Assembly (NCBI GenBank): GCA_964521255.1
Contig: CAZFRM010000004.1
Location: forward strand, 186,001-250,000
Origin: ZC4RG29 sp964521255
GTDB taxonomy: Bacteria; Bacteroidota; Bacteroidia; Cytophagales; Cyclobacteriaceae
DNA: 64,000 nt
Direction: 5' to 3'
Each line of letters begins with the position of its first letter. Position 1 is the stretch's first letter. Below the pieces are notes generated by a model. The model was not told the DNA's origin and searched no databases. It saw nothing but the letters and a program-made list of their open reading frames with translations. This document shows positions 32,882 through 41,786 of this stretch, piece by piece. The translations under genes were made by a program, and so were the position numbers.

Positions 32882-35137
32882 CTAAAGTTTTGCGGCCTTT
32901 AATCGCAAGCTGTTACTCACCACGCTAACGGAACTCAATGCCATCGCAGCGCCTGCGATCATAGGATCCAATAAAAAACCATTGATGGGATAAAGTACCC
33001 CTGCAGCAATGGGAATACCAATAACATTGTAGATAAATGCCCAGAATAAATTCTGACGAATACATCGTACCGTTTTTTTTGAGAGATTCAATGCCTTCGG
33101 AATTGATTTAAGATCCGATGTAACCAAAGTAATTTTGGCTGTATCCATTGCTATGTCTGAACCTTTCCCCATGGCTATGCTGGTGTCAGCTTGTGCCAGT
33201 GCCTGCGAATCATTTATTCCATCACCAACCATCGCCACAATTTTTCCATCACGCTGTAATTGTTTGACGAATTCTGCTTTGTCATTGGGAAGAAGTCCGG
33301 CTTTAAATTTTCTCACGCCCACCTGGTTACTAACGGCCTGGGCAGTTTGTTCATTATCTCCGGTGAGCATGTAAACTTCAATATGTTTTTTATGAAGTTC
33401 CCTGATAGCAGCCTTTGATGAATCTTTAACTTTATCAGAAATGCCAATTACACCCAAAACCTTTTGATGGTTTGCAAAATACACAACAGTCATAGCCTGA
33501 TCGTACCAGGGTTTTGTTGTTTGGTTAATCTCTTCTCCGATGGTAATGCCGCTCGATTCAATTAATTTTTTATTTCCAACAAAGTAAAAAAACTGCTGGT
33601 ATCTTGCTCGCGCACCGTGGCCTGTGATACTGGCGAAGTCGCTAAGCTCAAGACTCTTCAGATTTTCTTCTCTTAGTTTACTAACTACAGCATGTGCCAA
33701 TGGATGTTCCGAAAGGGACTCAATGCTAAACAGGATTTTTTTATACAGGTTGGTTTCGGGTTCAAACCATACAATTTCATTCACAGATGGTTTTCCTTCA
33801 GTAATGGTTCCCGTTTTATCGAGCACTATGGCCGTTACCCTGTGAGCCCGTTCAAGACTTTCAGCATCTTTGATTAAAATATTATTTTCAGCGCCTTTAC
33901 CTACACCCACCATAATGGCTGTAGGCGTTGCCAGTCCCAATGCGCAGGGACAAGCAATTACAAGAACCGAGATGGAAGTAAGCAGCGCATGAGTAAAGGA
34001 ATTTTGGTTGCCAATTACCAACCAGGTAATAAAAGTTATGATGGATATTCCTATAACGATCGGAACAAAAATACCGGCTACTTTATCAACCAGCTTTTGA
34101 ATAGGAGCTTTACTTCCCTGGGCTTCTTTTACCATTTTGATGATTTGGGAAAGTATAGTATCGCTTCCTACTCGCCTCGCTTCAAATTGAAAGCTTCCTT
34201 TTTGATTTATGGTTCCGGCAAAAACCTTTTGCCCGTGAAGTTTCTCTACCGGTATAGGCTCTCCGGTAATCATGCTCTCATCAACAAATGACGATCCGGA
34301 TGAAACATTTCCGTCTACCGGAATTTTGTCTCCGGGACGAATGAGAATTATGTCGCCAACTTTTACATCAGCAGTAGGGATTTCTTTCTCCTCACCATCG
34401 ATAATGATCCGAACCGTTTGAGGTTGAAGGCCCATTAATTTTTTAATGGACGATGAGGTATTTGACTTTGCTTTTTCTTCCAATAGTTTTCCCAATGAAA
34501 TAAAAGCTATTATCACAGTGGATGCTTCAAAATACACGTGCGCCTCCAAACCACGTGCATGCCAGAACTGTGGGAAAAATGTATTGAATGTGCTGAACAA
34601 AAATGCCATGCCTGTTGACAGGGCCACCAGCGTATCCATGTTTGCTTTTCTATGTTTCGCCAGCTTCCATGCATTAATGAAAAAATTTCTACCGAAATAA
34701 AATACAACCGGAGCAGATAGTATCAGGGATACGTAATTACTATAGGGCCAGTGCATAAACACCATGCCCAGCAAAACAACCGGTACCGAAAGAAGAAGCG
34801 ATGCGATGGTTCGTAATTTCAGCGCTTTGTACAGTTTTCTTTGCGCTTCCTCCTTAATCAGCTCCGAATCTTGTGCATCCACTACAAGATCATACCCGAT
34901 GGAGCGCACAGCTTGTTGCAGGTCAAGAGCAGAAATTGTCTGTTGATTATAATCTACGGTTGCTGATTGGTTAGCAAAGTTTACATTCGCGTCTCTTACA
35001 CCGTTTGTTGATTTTAAAATACTTTCAACACTGACGGCACAAGATGCACATGTCATTTCAAGAACAGGAAAAGTTTGGTGAGTGTACTTTCCATTAGTAT
35101 GTTTTGGTATAGAAATTTTATTCGCTGATTGATTCAT
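32882..35137 (-). CDS. copA: Copper-translocating P-type ATPase
   Basis: A 751-residue P1B-ATPase that exports Cu(I) from the cytoplasm. The N-terminal HMA domain has C30-A-S-C33 (EMTCASCAVSVES). Actuator motif: DESMITGEP. The membrane metal site is C396-P-C398 (VIACPCALGLATP). Phosphorylation motif: D440-KTGTITEG. The HP dipeptide is in LSEHPLAHAV, and the hinge is MVGDGINDSQAL. Two trailing helices end in MALSSVSVVSNSLRL, with the M-S-S motif of Cu(I)-ATPases. All motors are intact. An HMA-AraC regulator gene lies 180 bp upstream on the same strand and probably controls it. Confidence 0.96.
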   Translation of the reverse strand: MNQSANKISIPKHTNGKYTHQTFPVLEMTCASCAVSVESILKSTNGVRDANVNFANQSATVDYNQQTISALDLQQAVRSIGYDLVVDAQDSELIKEEAQRKLYKALKLRTIASLLLSVPVVLLGMVFMHWPYSNYVSLILSAPVVFYFGRNFFINAWKLAKHRKANMDTLVALSTGMAFLFSTFNTFFPQFWHARGLEAHVYFEASTVIIAFISLGKLLEEKAKSNTSSSIKKLMGLQPQTVRIIIDGEEKEIPTADVKVGDIILIRPGDKIPVDGNVSSGSSFVDESMITGEPIPVEKLHGQKVFAGTINQKGSFQFEARRVGSDTILSQIIKMVKEAQGSKAPIQKLVDKVAGIFVPIVIGISIITFITWLVIGNQNSFTHALLTSISVLVIACPCALGLATPTAIMVGVGKGAENNILIKDAESLERAHRVTAIVLDKTGTITEGKPSVNEIVWFEPETNLYKKILFSIESLSEHPLAHAVVSKLREENLKSLELSDFASITGHGARARYQQFFYFVGNKKLIESSGITIGEEINQTTKPWYDQAMTVVYFANHQKVLGVIGISDKVKDSSKAAIRELHKKHIEVYMLTGDNEQTAQAVSNQVGVRKFKAGLLPNDKAEFVKQLQRDGKIVAMVGDGINDSQALAQADTSIAMGKGSDIAMDTAKITLVTSDLKSIPKALNLSKKTVRCIRQNLFWAFIYNVIGIPIAAGVLYPINGFLLDPMIAGAAMALSSVSVVSNSLRLKAAKL

Positions 35138-35317
35138 GTTTGACTTCGATTTATCGTTGGTTCTAAGATCACAGCTTGATTCTATGCGTCCTTCGACTGT
35201 GATCTGCGGACTTTTATGCTATCAGTAACAATACACTCTTTCGTTGCAAAGAGTTTTATATTATTCCTGGTATCATTTATAGAATTGTATTCTACAGGAG
35301 ATGTGGATTAGGATTGC

Positions 35318-35902
35318 TTAGGATATTTTGTCCAGGGGCTTACGGGTTAGGCTAATATAGCGTGACTTTTTGAGTTCTGAAGGTGTGAACCCGGTTATTT
35401 TTTTAAACTGGCCTGAAAGATGTGCGAGGCTGCTATAGCCCAGTCGGTTGGCAATTTCACTTAGCGTAAGCTCATCATAGAAAAGAAGCTCCTTTACTTT
35501 TTCGATCTTCTGCCGGATAATATATTGTTCCAATGTAATTCCTTCCACAGAAGAGAAGAGGTTACTCAGATAATTGTAATCGTAGTGCAACGCTTCAGCT
35601 AAAATATCCGACCAGTTCACCCTTAATTGAAGTTCATCCGAATGATGAATCATATCAATAATTTTTTTCTTCATAGTTTCGATCAACCGGGACTTTCGAT
35701 CATCAATTCGCTCAAAGCCGGCTTTGTTCAATGCTGCATCTATGCGATTTAATTCCTCCTGTGATAAATGCTCTTGCATCAACTCCACTTCACCCAGTGA
35801 AACATTTTTTGGGTTAAGACCCAACGCTTCTAATTCCTGTTTCACAACCTGAATGCAACGGTCGCATACCATATTTTTGATAGTAATCGTCATCATGAGC
35901 AT
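35318..35902 (-). CDS. AraC-family regulator with N-terminal heavy-metal-binding-like domain
   Basis: A 194-residue protein. Residues 1-70 look like a heavy-metal-associated (HMA) fold, with C13-D-R-C16 in NMVCDRCIQVVKQELEALGL. Residues 90-185 form an AraC helix-turn-helix pair (LSNLFSSVEGITLEQYIIRQ, LTLSEIANRLGYSSLAHLSG, ITGFTPSELKKSR). The gene is directly upstream of copA on the same strand. The natural inference is that Cu(I) binding to the CxxC pair controls copA expression. AraC proteins more often carry cupin or PAS sensors, so the HMA fusion is notable. The start could also be one of two ATG codons 6-9 bp further in. Confidence 0.85.
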   Translation of the reverse strand: MLMMTITIKNMVCDRCIQVVKQELEALGLNPKNVSLGEVELMQEHLSQEELNRIDAALNKAGFERIDDRKSRLIETMKKKIIDMIHHSDELQLRVNWSDILAEALHYDYNYLSNLFSSVEGITLEQYIIRQKIEKVKELLFYDELTLSEIANRLGYSSLAHLSGQFKKITGFTPSELKKSRYISLTRKPLDKIS

Positions 35903-35962
35903 TATGTGATCCTACTAACATTCCTGATGTAAAAAAGTTTCACCACCTTAATTAAGGAGGAG

Positions 35963-36574
35963 CTATTCGTTCTCCAGGTGTTGTTTTAAATTTCTAAATG
36001 AAGTGTAAGGCCCTTCTGCCATTGCCATGTTCACAAGCCATGTAGGAATAGAACCTCCCGGGTCAATGCGAAGGACGTAATGAATCGAAAGATCCTTTTC
36101 ATTTATTTTTTCAACTTCCCATCTGGCCTTAGAAAAGGGAACGCGCACCAAATCTTTTTTTGATGGATAATCATATTTTACAGTATTTACTTCTATTTGC
36201 AGATTTCCGGGCAGGTTACTGTTTATTTTGAGATGAGTGATCATTTCACGGTTGCTGACGGGCCATGGAGCATCCACCACTGTCCGAATTATTATTTCGT
36301 GGTCATTCACCTGCTCCAGTACTTTTGATTCAGTCATTTCATATTGCCAGTTAACATAGTTGTCTCCATTTAATAAGAAGAGTTTGAGCTCATCCGATGT
36401 AACGCCCTCCAATAAGAATTCTGCTTTTAGGGATTTATATTTAGACTCCGTGTCATCGCAGGTATAAACTTTTATACCGTCTTTATCTTTTTTTAGTTTA
36501 CAATTTTCCTGGCCCTGCGATGATATCCATAGAAGGCAAATATAAAAAGTTAATATCCAGCGAAAGCAGCTCAT
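35963..36574 (-). CDS. Exported START-domain lipid-binding-like protein
   Basis: A 203-residue protein with a signal peptide (CFRWILTFYICLLWISSQGQ). The mature part is a START/Bet v1-like fold: LKAEFLLEGVTSDELKLFLL, then the DAPWPVSNREMITHLKI signature, and YVLRIDPGGSIPTWLVNMAM followed by the long C-terminal helix (YTSFRNLKQHL). START domains bind hydrophobic ligands. The ATG at 36574 is preferred since longer in-frame starts put unrelated residues before the signal peptide. It lies 60 bp upstream of the AraC gene, but a link with copper is not evident. Confidence 0.8.
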   Translation of the reverse strand: MSCFRWILTFYICLLWISSQGQENCKLKKDKDGIKVYTCDDTESKYKSLKAEFLLEGVTSDELKLFLLNGDNYVNWQYEMTESKVLEQVNDHEIIIRTVVDAPWPVSNREMITHLKINSNLPGNLQIEVNTVKYDYPSKKDLVRVPFSKARWEVEKINEKDLSIHYVLRIDPGGSIPTWLVNMAMAEGPYTSFRNLKQHLENE

Positions 36575-37326
36575 ACAGTTTGTTCTGCTTGGAAGATAAT
36601 TATTAAGTACTAACTCTGCAAAGGGTAAACGTTTAGGGGCGCATTTGCTATTTAAAACCTTCGTCACAAAAAGTTGAAATGACAACCAGCCACACACTCA
36701 TCACATGCACACACTTTTCCCCCGCTGTTGGGGGTGGATAAAGACGCACCAATTGTGCCATGCATGAGCCAGGGAATCTCCAGAATTGAAAGCATACTCC
36801 CATCGTTGGCATACCCGGCGACTGAAGTTTCTCTTTCGAAGAGCGTATTCTTTCAATACGATTTTCATTGTTCACGCGAAGTCCGCGAAGATAATACGCA
36901 AAGAAAATGCAAAGGGTTAAGAGCAGAATGACTTTTGGGCTTTGCGAAAAATCTTAGCGATTTCTATGATTTAAGCAAGCGCATGTTGATAATCTTTTTT
37001 AATTCAACTGTAGTGAGAAGATTAAGGAACGAGTTAAATGATTATAATCCCTTAGGGATTTCCTGTCTGTAGCCCGGAGCTTAGCTCCGGGTTAAATGAA
37101 TAATAAATGCCAGCGTGTCGACTGGGCATGTTCTATGAAATGCGAACGATCACGACACGCAATGCAGGAACCTTGATTGCTTGATTAAAGGAAATCTTTG
37201 TGCGCTTTGCGTGAAATAGTTCTCAATCGTTTCCTGTAATTAATTTCAGCAATACCATAACTTTCTTTACCTTCTTTACGTGATGGTGACTGTACGAATT
37301 GCTTATCTTCGCGTCGTCAAAATCAC
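36575..37326. other. Long intergenic region with dispersed repeats
   Basis: About 750 bp between divergent genes with no convincing coding frame. It holds the 36654-36737 repeat (partner at 58731-58822), fragments of the ACGCAAAG/CTTTGCG type family around 36895-36960 and 37190-37220, and the short palindrome-like words GTAGCCCGGAGCTTAGCTCC at 37069-37088. The rest looks featureless. Confidence 0.6.
36654..36737. repeat. Dispersed 84-bp repeat, copy 1
   Basis: AAAACCTTCGTCACAAAAAG, then GACAACCAGCCACACACTCA and CACATGCACACACTTTTCCC, ending in a CCCCCGCTGTTGGGGG hairpin. A clearly related copy lies at 58731-58822, with a CCCCCGCTGGCGGGGGG hairpin. I estimate roughly 85% identity by eye. Confidence 0.75.
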
Positions 37327-38238
37327 TTGAACAACAAGCAACACTATATTGCCGGCATCACAGCTTTTGTAATCTGGGGCTTTTTCTCAATTCCCCTGAG
37401 AGCTTTACAACAATATTCTGCCGGTGAGATTCTTTATTTCCGAATTTTATTTTCTCTGCTGATTTTGTTATTCATCGTTATTTCTTTCAAACGTCATAAT
37501 GTAAAAGAAGAATTGGAATTGCTCAGGTCGATGACCAGTCCGCAACGTAATAAAACAATATTCCTAACGATCATTGGTGGAGCATTGTTAACAGTAAATT
37601 GGCTTGTCTTTATTTATATCGTAAACCATATAAACATCAAGACAGCTTCTTTCTCTTATTTAACCTGTCCCGTCATTACGGCTGTACTTGGCTATGTATT
37701 GTTAAAAGAACGATTAACTACTCCACAATGGACAGCGGTAGGATTATGTGCGTTGAGCTGTCTGTTAATTGGACTTAATTCAGCGATGGAGCTGGGATAC
37801 AGTTTCCTTACAGCATTTACGTATGCGCTCTATCTTATATCTCAGCGTCGTAATCAGGGATTTGACCGCATTATCGTACTTACTATTCAGGTGCTCTTTT
37901 CCTTTTTAATCTTATGTGTGTTTTTCAACGTCCTTGTAAATGAAATACCAGGTTCTGGAAATTTTTATTGGATCATTATTTTAATTGCTGCTTTGTTCAC
38001 CGTTTTACCTCTGTTTCTTAATCTGTACGCATTGAACAAGATTAGTGCGGCAACGGTTGGAATTTTAATGTATATAAATCCTTTGTTGAATTTCTCTATA
38101 GCATTTATAGTGTTTAAAGAAACTATCAATGCACTTCAGATTTTTGGGTATCTGATAATTGCTGTTGCTCTTGTCATTTTTAATTTTTCTAACTTGAAGA
38201 AGATACAGGTCGCCATGAAGGTTGGCCCATTGAACTGA
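37327..38238 (+). CDS. rarD: RarD-type EamA-family transporter
   Basis: A 303-residue inner-membrane protein with ten predicted helices in two EamA repeats. The N-terminal GITAFVIWGFFSIPLRALQQ and ILYFRILFSLLILLF are typical of RarD. Later segments include FSYLTCPVITAVLGYVLLKE and GILMYINPLLNFSIAFIVFK. RarD proteins are drug/metabolite-superfamily exporters of uncertain substrate (chloramphenicol resistance has been linked in Pseudomonas). The start is TTG at 37327; no ATG fits the first helix. Confidence 0.85.
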   Translation: MNNKQHYIAGITAFVIWGFFSIPLRALQQYSAGEILYFRILFSLLILLFIVISFKRHNVKEELELLRSMTSPQRNKTIFLTIIGGALLTVNWLVFIYIVNHINIKTASFSYLTCPVITAVLGYVLLKERLTTPQWTAVGLCALSCLLIGLNSAMELGYSFLTAFTYALYLISQRRNQGFDRIIVLTIQVLFSFLILCVFFNVLVNEIPGSGNFYWIIILIAALFTVLPLFLNLYALNKISAATVGILMYINPLLNFSIAFIVFKETINALQIFGYLIIAVALVIFNFSNLKKIQVAMKVGPLN

Positions 38239-38440
38239 ATTTTATTTAGCGATTGATACCGGCTAATTTTATGCCGAACAGACTAACTAATTCATACACG
38301 ATTTTGGGGAGAATAATTTTTCTTTCTGCAAATATTACCCGTTAAAATTGATTCCTTCCCCGAATTTTTAATACGTTTAAACGCTATTCAGATTCGCTAT
38401 AAAACTAAATTAGATATATTCGTCTTTCGAATGTTAGCAT

Positions 38441-40003
38441 ATGAAAATTTTTGAGTCCATTAAAAAACAAGCAATTGTTTTCTCTGCTCTTGTGGTACTT
38501 CTGCTCATCAGTTTAAATACTGCGATTGTTTTTTACAATAATTATGTGTTGCAGAAAACAACAAGACAAAAAGTAGAAACAGAAAGAGCCACTTATCTTT
38601 TAGGTCAGGTATGGAACCAGGTAGTACGCAATGTTGATGTGGGGATGAGAGGTTATGCACTGACTAAATCGGAGGACTTGTTAGGTCCTTTGAGAGATGG
38701 TATCCGGGATAAAACTCCTATTCTGGAAGAGCTGCGTAGTATAACTGCCCGCCAGGGTTTTTCAAAACCCGCTACTATCGATAGTATTTCCCTGTGTGTG
38801 GATCAGTTCATCAAGGCGACAGTGAACATGGTTGAGCTGGCTAAGATTGATAGCATGAGTCTTTTCAGAGAAGCGTTGGCCGCCGACCCGGGGAGAGATG
38901 CCTGGTTCGTTTATGATAAAAATGCGACGATTATCAGTGCGTTTGAAAATGACATTAACACGAAAGCTACAAATGAATACGAACGCGCAGACAGAGCTAA
39001 ACTGATCTTTCAGATTATTCTATTCATAGTGGCTGTTCCAACCTTGATATTTATGATCGTTCGAATCCGGCAAGATAAAAAAGCTAGGAAAAATCTTTTT
39101 GCAAAGCTGGAGGAAAACAACCGAACCTATCTTTTCAATCCCGGATCTACAACGGATGACGACATACAGGAGAATGAAGTGATTGACAACTCGATTCGCA
39201 ATTTCAAAAAAGCGACACAATTCATCAATAACATTACCAGCGGCAATCTCGATATACAATGGGAGGGAATTTCGAAAGACAATGAAGCCCTTAATAAACA
39301 AAACCTCGCGGGAGAGTTATCGCAGATGCGAGATAAAATGAAAGAGATCAAAGCTGCTGATGAAATCAGAAACTGGACTACGGAAGGATTAGCGAAATTT
39401 TCAGATGTAATAAGAGAGAATCAGCAGTCTATAAAAGCGCTTTGCTATGACGTGCTGGCCTATGTTGTTAAATACCTTAATGCCCAACAAGGTGGAGTAT
39501 TTGTATTAATGGAGGATGTTGAGGGTAACGCATATCTTGAGCTTTCTGCCTGCTATGCGTTTAGCAAAAAGAAATTTATTGAAAAGAGGATTGAAATAGG
39601 AGATGGAATGATTGGACAAACTTTCCTTGAAGGACAACCTATTGTGCTCACGAAAATTCCGCAAGGCTACACAGAGATCACCTCGGGCCTGGGTGAACGT
39701 ACAGCAAGTTGCCTGATGATATTGCCTATGAAGTACAATGAAAAGATTGAGGCTGTTATAGAGATTGCCGGATTTAACAAGTTTGAACAGCATGAAATTG
39801 ACTTTGTTGAAAAGGTTGGTGAGATCACAGCTTCTACGCTTTCTACTGTGAAGAACACAGAAAAGATGAAATTCATGGTTGATCAGTTCAAGTCACAGAC
39901 CGAACAACTTAAAGCACAAGAAGAAGAACTGCGCCAGAATATGGAAGAGATGGAGGCTACACAGGAAGCTTTCCGCAGACAAGAGAAAGAAGGCTATCAA
40001 TAA
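38441..40003 (+). CDS. CHASE3-GAF membrane sensor lacking an output domain
   Basis: A 520-residue protein. A first membrane helix (FSALVVLLLISLNTAIVFY) is followed by an extracytoplasmic CHASE3-like domain (45-180, with VDVGMRGYALTKSEDLL). A second helix (IFQIILFIVAVPTLIFMIV), a linker coil and a GAF domain (about 325-465, GGVFVLMEDVEGNAYLELSA, DGMIGQTFLEGQPIVL) come next. It ends in a coiled coil (LKAQEEELRQNMEEMEATQE). No kinase, cyclase or DNA-binding part follows. In related Bacteroidota proteins such a coiled coil leads into PAS or kinase domains, so this one may signal by contact with a partner or be shortened. Confidence 0.8.
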   Translation: MKIFESIKKQAIVFSALVVLLLISLNTAIVFYNNYVLQKTTRQKVETERATYLLGQVWNQVVRNVDVGMRGYALTKSEDLLGPLRDGIRDKTPILEELRSITARQGFSKPATIDSISLCVDQFIKATVNMVELAKIDSMSLFREALAADPGRDAWFVYDKNATIISAFENDINTKATNEYERADRAKLIFQIILFIVAVPTLIFMIVRIRQDKKARKNLFAKLEENNRTYLFNPGSTTDDDIQENEVIDNSIRNFKKATQFINNITSGNLDIQWEGISKDNEALNKQNLAGELSQMRDKMKEIKAADEIRNWTTEGLAKFSDVIRENQQSIKALCYDVLAYVVKYLNAQQGGVFVLMEDVEGNAYLELSACYAFSKKKFIEKRIEIGDGMIGQTFLEGQPIVLTKIPQGYTEITSGLGERTASCLMILPMKYNEKIEAVIEIAGFNKFEQHEIDFVEKVGEITASTLSTVKNTEKMKFMVDQFKSQTEQLKAQEEELRQNMEEMEATQEAFRRQEKEGYQ

Positions 40004-40193
40004 ACTTATCAATGAGAGCATCATTTACTATTATAAAACATTTATCAACAGATATTAACCAATGTTGAAAAGTAGGCAATCGCAGTAGGCACAAAATTGC
40101 CTATTGCCATTTGCTTACTGCCATTTTTCGTTTGTATCATAGATTTTTGAATGAACTAAGTAGCACTAAATCACTAAACGATTAATAACTACG

Positions 40194-40448
40194 ATGGCAT
40201 CTTGCGTTACGCATAAGAAAATGTATTCTTCCCGCGAGTTGGCGGAAGACGCGCTAATTGAAGCGCGAATAAAATTCAGTTCTTCTCATGGCGGACCTAT
40301 AGCCGTTTATAAATGTGAGGATTGTGGGCATTATCATCTCACTTCGTCGGGAACTATTAATGAACGATTAGCAAAGTTCATCGCCGAAGGAAAAATTAAA
40401 CTTCACAAGGAAGCAGACTACTGGGCAAATAAATTGAATAAACGTTAA
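40194..40448 (+). CDS. Small zinc-ribbon-like hypothetical protein
   Basis: An 84-residue protein. Its core VYKCEDCGHYHLTSSG has a C-x-x-C-x-x-Y-H knuckle, with MASCVTHKKMYSS providing further Cys/His upstream, as in small zinc-ribbon proteins. The C-terminus is a charged helix. I know similar short proteins from Bacteroidota but no function. It is followed after 26 bp by the selenoprotein-fold gene, probably in one transcript. Confidence 0.6.
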   Translation: MASCVTHKKMYSSRELAEDALIEARIKFSSSHGGPIAVYKCEDCGHYHLTSSGTINERLAKFIAEGKIKLHKEADYWANKLNKR

Positions 40449-40474
40449 GTGAATTTCAGATGCTAAATTTTCAG

Positions 40475-40753
40475 ATGTTAAATCCTAAAATTACAATCAC
40501 ATATTGTACCCGGTGCAAGTGGTTGCTTCGCGCCACGTGGATGGCGCAGGAAATCCTTTCTACATTTGATCAGGAGGTTGGAGAGGTTTCGCTAAAACCT
40601 GATCACACAGGTGGCATTTTTGAAATTCATGTAAATGATGAATTGCTTTTCTCACGTGCAGCTAATGGTGGCTTCTTAGATATTAAAGAACTAAAGCAAT
40701 TGGTAAGAGACAAGGTTGCTCTCGGGAAAAGTCTTGGGCATATTGATCGTTGA
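40475..40753 (+). CDS. SelT/SelW/SelH-family (Rdx) thioredoxin-like protein
   Basis: A 92-residue protein with the family redox motif near the N-terminus: ITYCTRCKWLLRATWMAQEI, a C-x-x-C pair that replaces the C-x-x-U of selenoproteins. The rest (VSLKPDHTGGIFEIHVNDEL, LDIKELKQLVRDKV) fits the thioredoxin-like fold. The ATG at 40475 puts the first strand at the N-terminus; an ATG at 40460 is the alternative. Redox function is inferred from the family. Confidence 0.85.
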   Translation: MLNPKITITYCTRCKWLLRATWMAQEILSTFDQEVGEVSLKPDHTGGIFEIHVNDELLFSRAANGGFLDIKELKQLVRDKVALGKSLGHIDR

Positions 40754-40774
40754 TCTACCGCTCACAAATATAGA

Positions 40775-41647
40775 TTAGAAAAATTGTACGCTCCACGTTC
40801 GGGTCCAATCTTCATTCGGTGAGATCATTTGAATGCCTTCTTTATTTTGTAATTGTTGGTCGTGATTTTCTGAATCTGCAATGCCACACCAGGGCTCCAG
40901 GCAAAGGAAGTCAGCGTCCTTGGCAGCCCAGATGCCAAAATAAGGAAAGCCGTCAAACCGGAAATTCAAACCATACGGATCAACAGAAGATTTAAGTTCA
41001 ATCTTTCTCGTTTTGTAATTTTTTAGAACAAGAGCGTTTTTGTAAAAAAGTTCTTTAGAAAGCTTTAGCCTATTTGAATTGATCAACAAGGGTTCTGATT
41101 TCAGTTTGATCAATCCTTCATCGCTTATCGGCCAATGATCAATATCTTCCGCTTCGTTAAATTCCAAATAGTAATCACTGTACTTTGATTCTTCGGTTAA
41201 CGGTACTTTAAAAGCAGGATGAGCACCAATTGAAAAATACATTTCTTCTTTCCCTTTGTTGACTACATCATACGTAACAAGGAGTGAATTTTTTGACAGG
41301 GAATATTTTACATTTAGTTCAAAATGAAATGGATATTTTCTTAACGTTTCTTCGTTGCTTCGGAATGTAAAAACAACCATGTCTTTTTTTTCAATGGCCG
41401 TTTCAAAAGTTGAGTCGCGTGCAAAGCCGTGGCGGGTAATGTTGTAATTTTTATTCTTGTAGCAGTAAGTGTCATTCTTTAGCGTTCCTACAATAGGAAA
41501 CAAAATCGGGGAGGTTTTACCCCAGAACAAAGGATCTGCTCCCCACATATATTCCAGTTGATTTTCTTTGTTGATTACGCTATACAATTCAGCGCCTTTC
41601 TTTTTGATACGAACAATTAAATGATCGTTTTCTATTTTAACAGACAT
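40775..41647 (-). CDS. Aldose 1-epimerase-family protein
   Basis: A 290-residue galactose mutarotase-like protein. Visible features: the N-terminal GAELYSVINKENQLEYMWG, the NITRHGFARDSTFE segment with the catalytic-site His and an Arg, FSIGAHPAFKVPL with the second His, and the C-terminal LCLEPWCGIADSE holding the catalytic Glu. This is the subgroup close to YeaD/LacX-like epimerases, which act on hexoses or hexose phosphates. No signal peptide, so it is cytoplasmic. It converges with the selenoprotein-fold gene and is divergent from the PBP gene. Confidence 0.88.
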   Translation of the reverse strand: MSVKIENDHLIVRIKKKGAELYSVINKENQLEYMWGADPLFWGKTSPILFPIVGTLKNDTYCYKNKNYNITRHGFARDSTFETAIEKKDMVVFTFRSNEETLRKYPFHFELNVKYSLSKNSLLVTYDVVNKGKEEMYFSIGAHPAFKVPLTEESKYSDYYLEFNEAEDIDHWPISDEGLIKLKSEPLLINSNRLKLSKELFYKNALVLKNYKTRKIELKSSVDPYGLNFRFDGFPYFGIWAAKDADFLCLEPWCGIADSENHDQQLQNKEGIQMISPNEDWTRTWSVQFF

Positions 41648-41786
41648 ACGGGAAGGTTTTGGTTAGAAACCAAAGATAGCAGATTGGGGTGTCAATTAAT
41701 TTGCTGTCAAACAAAGATATGTCCTGTTGCACACTAATATTCGTCTTGGTAACTTCACAACCCTTTATGGATAGTGGGATAGATTT

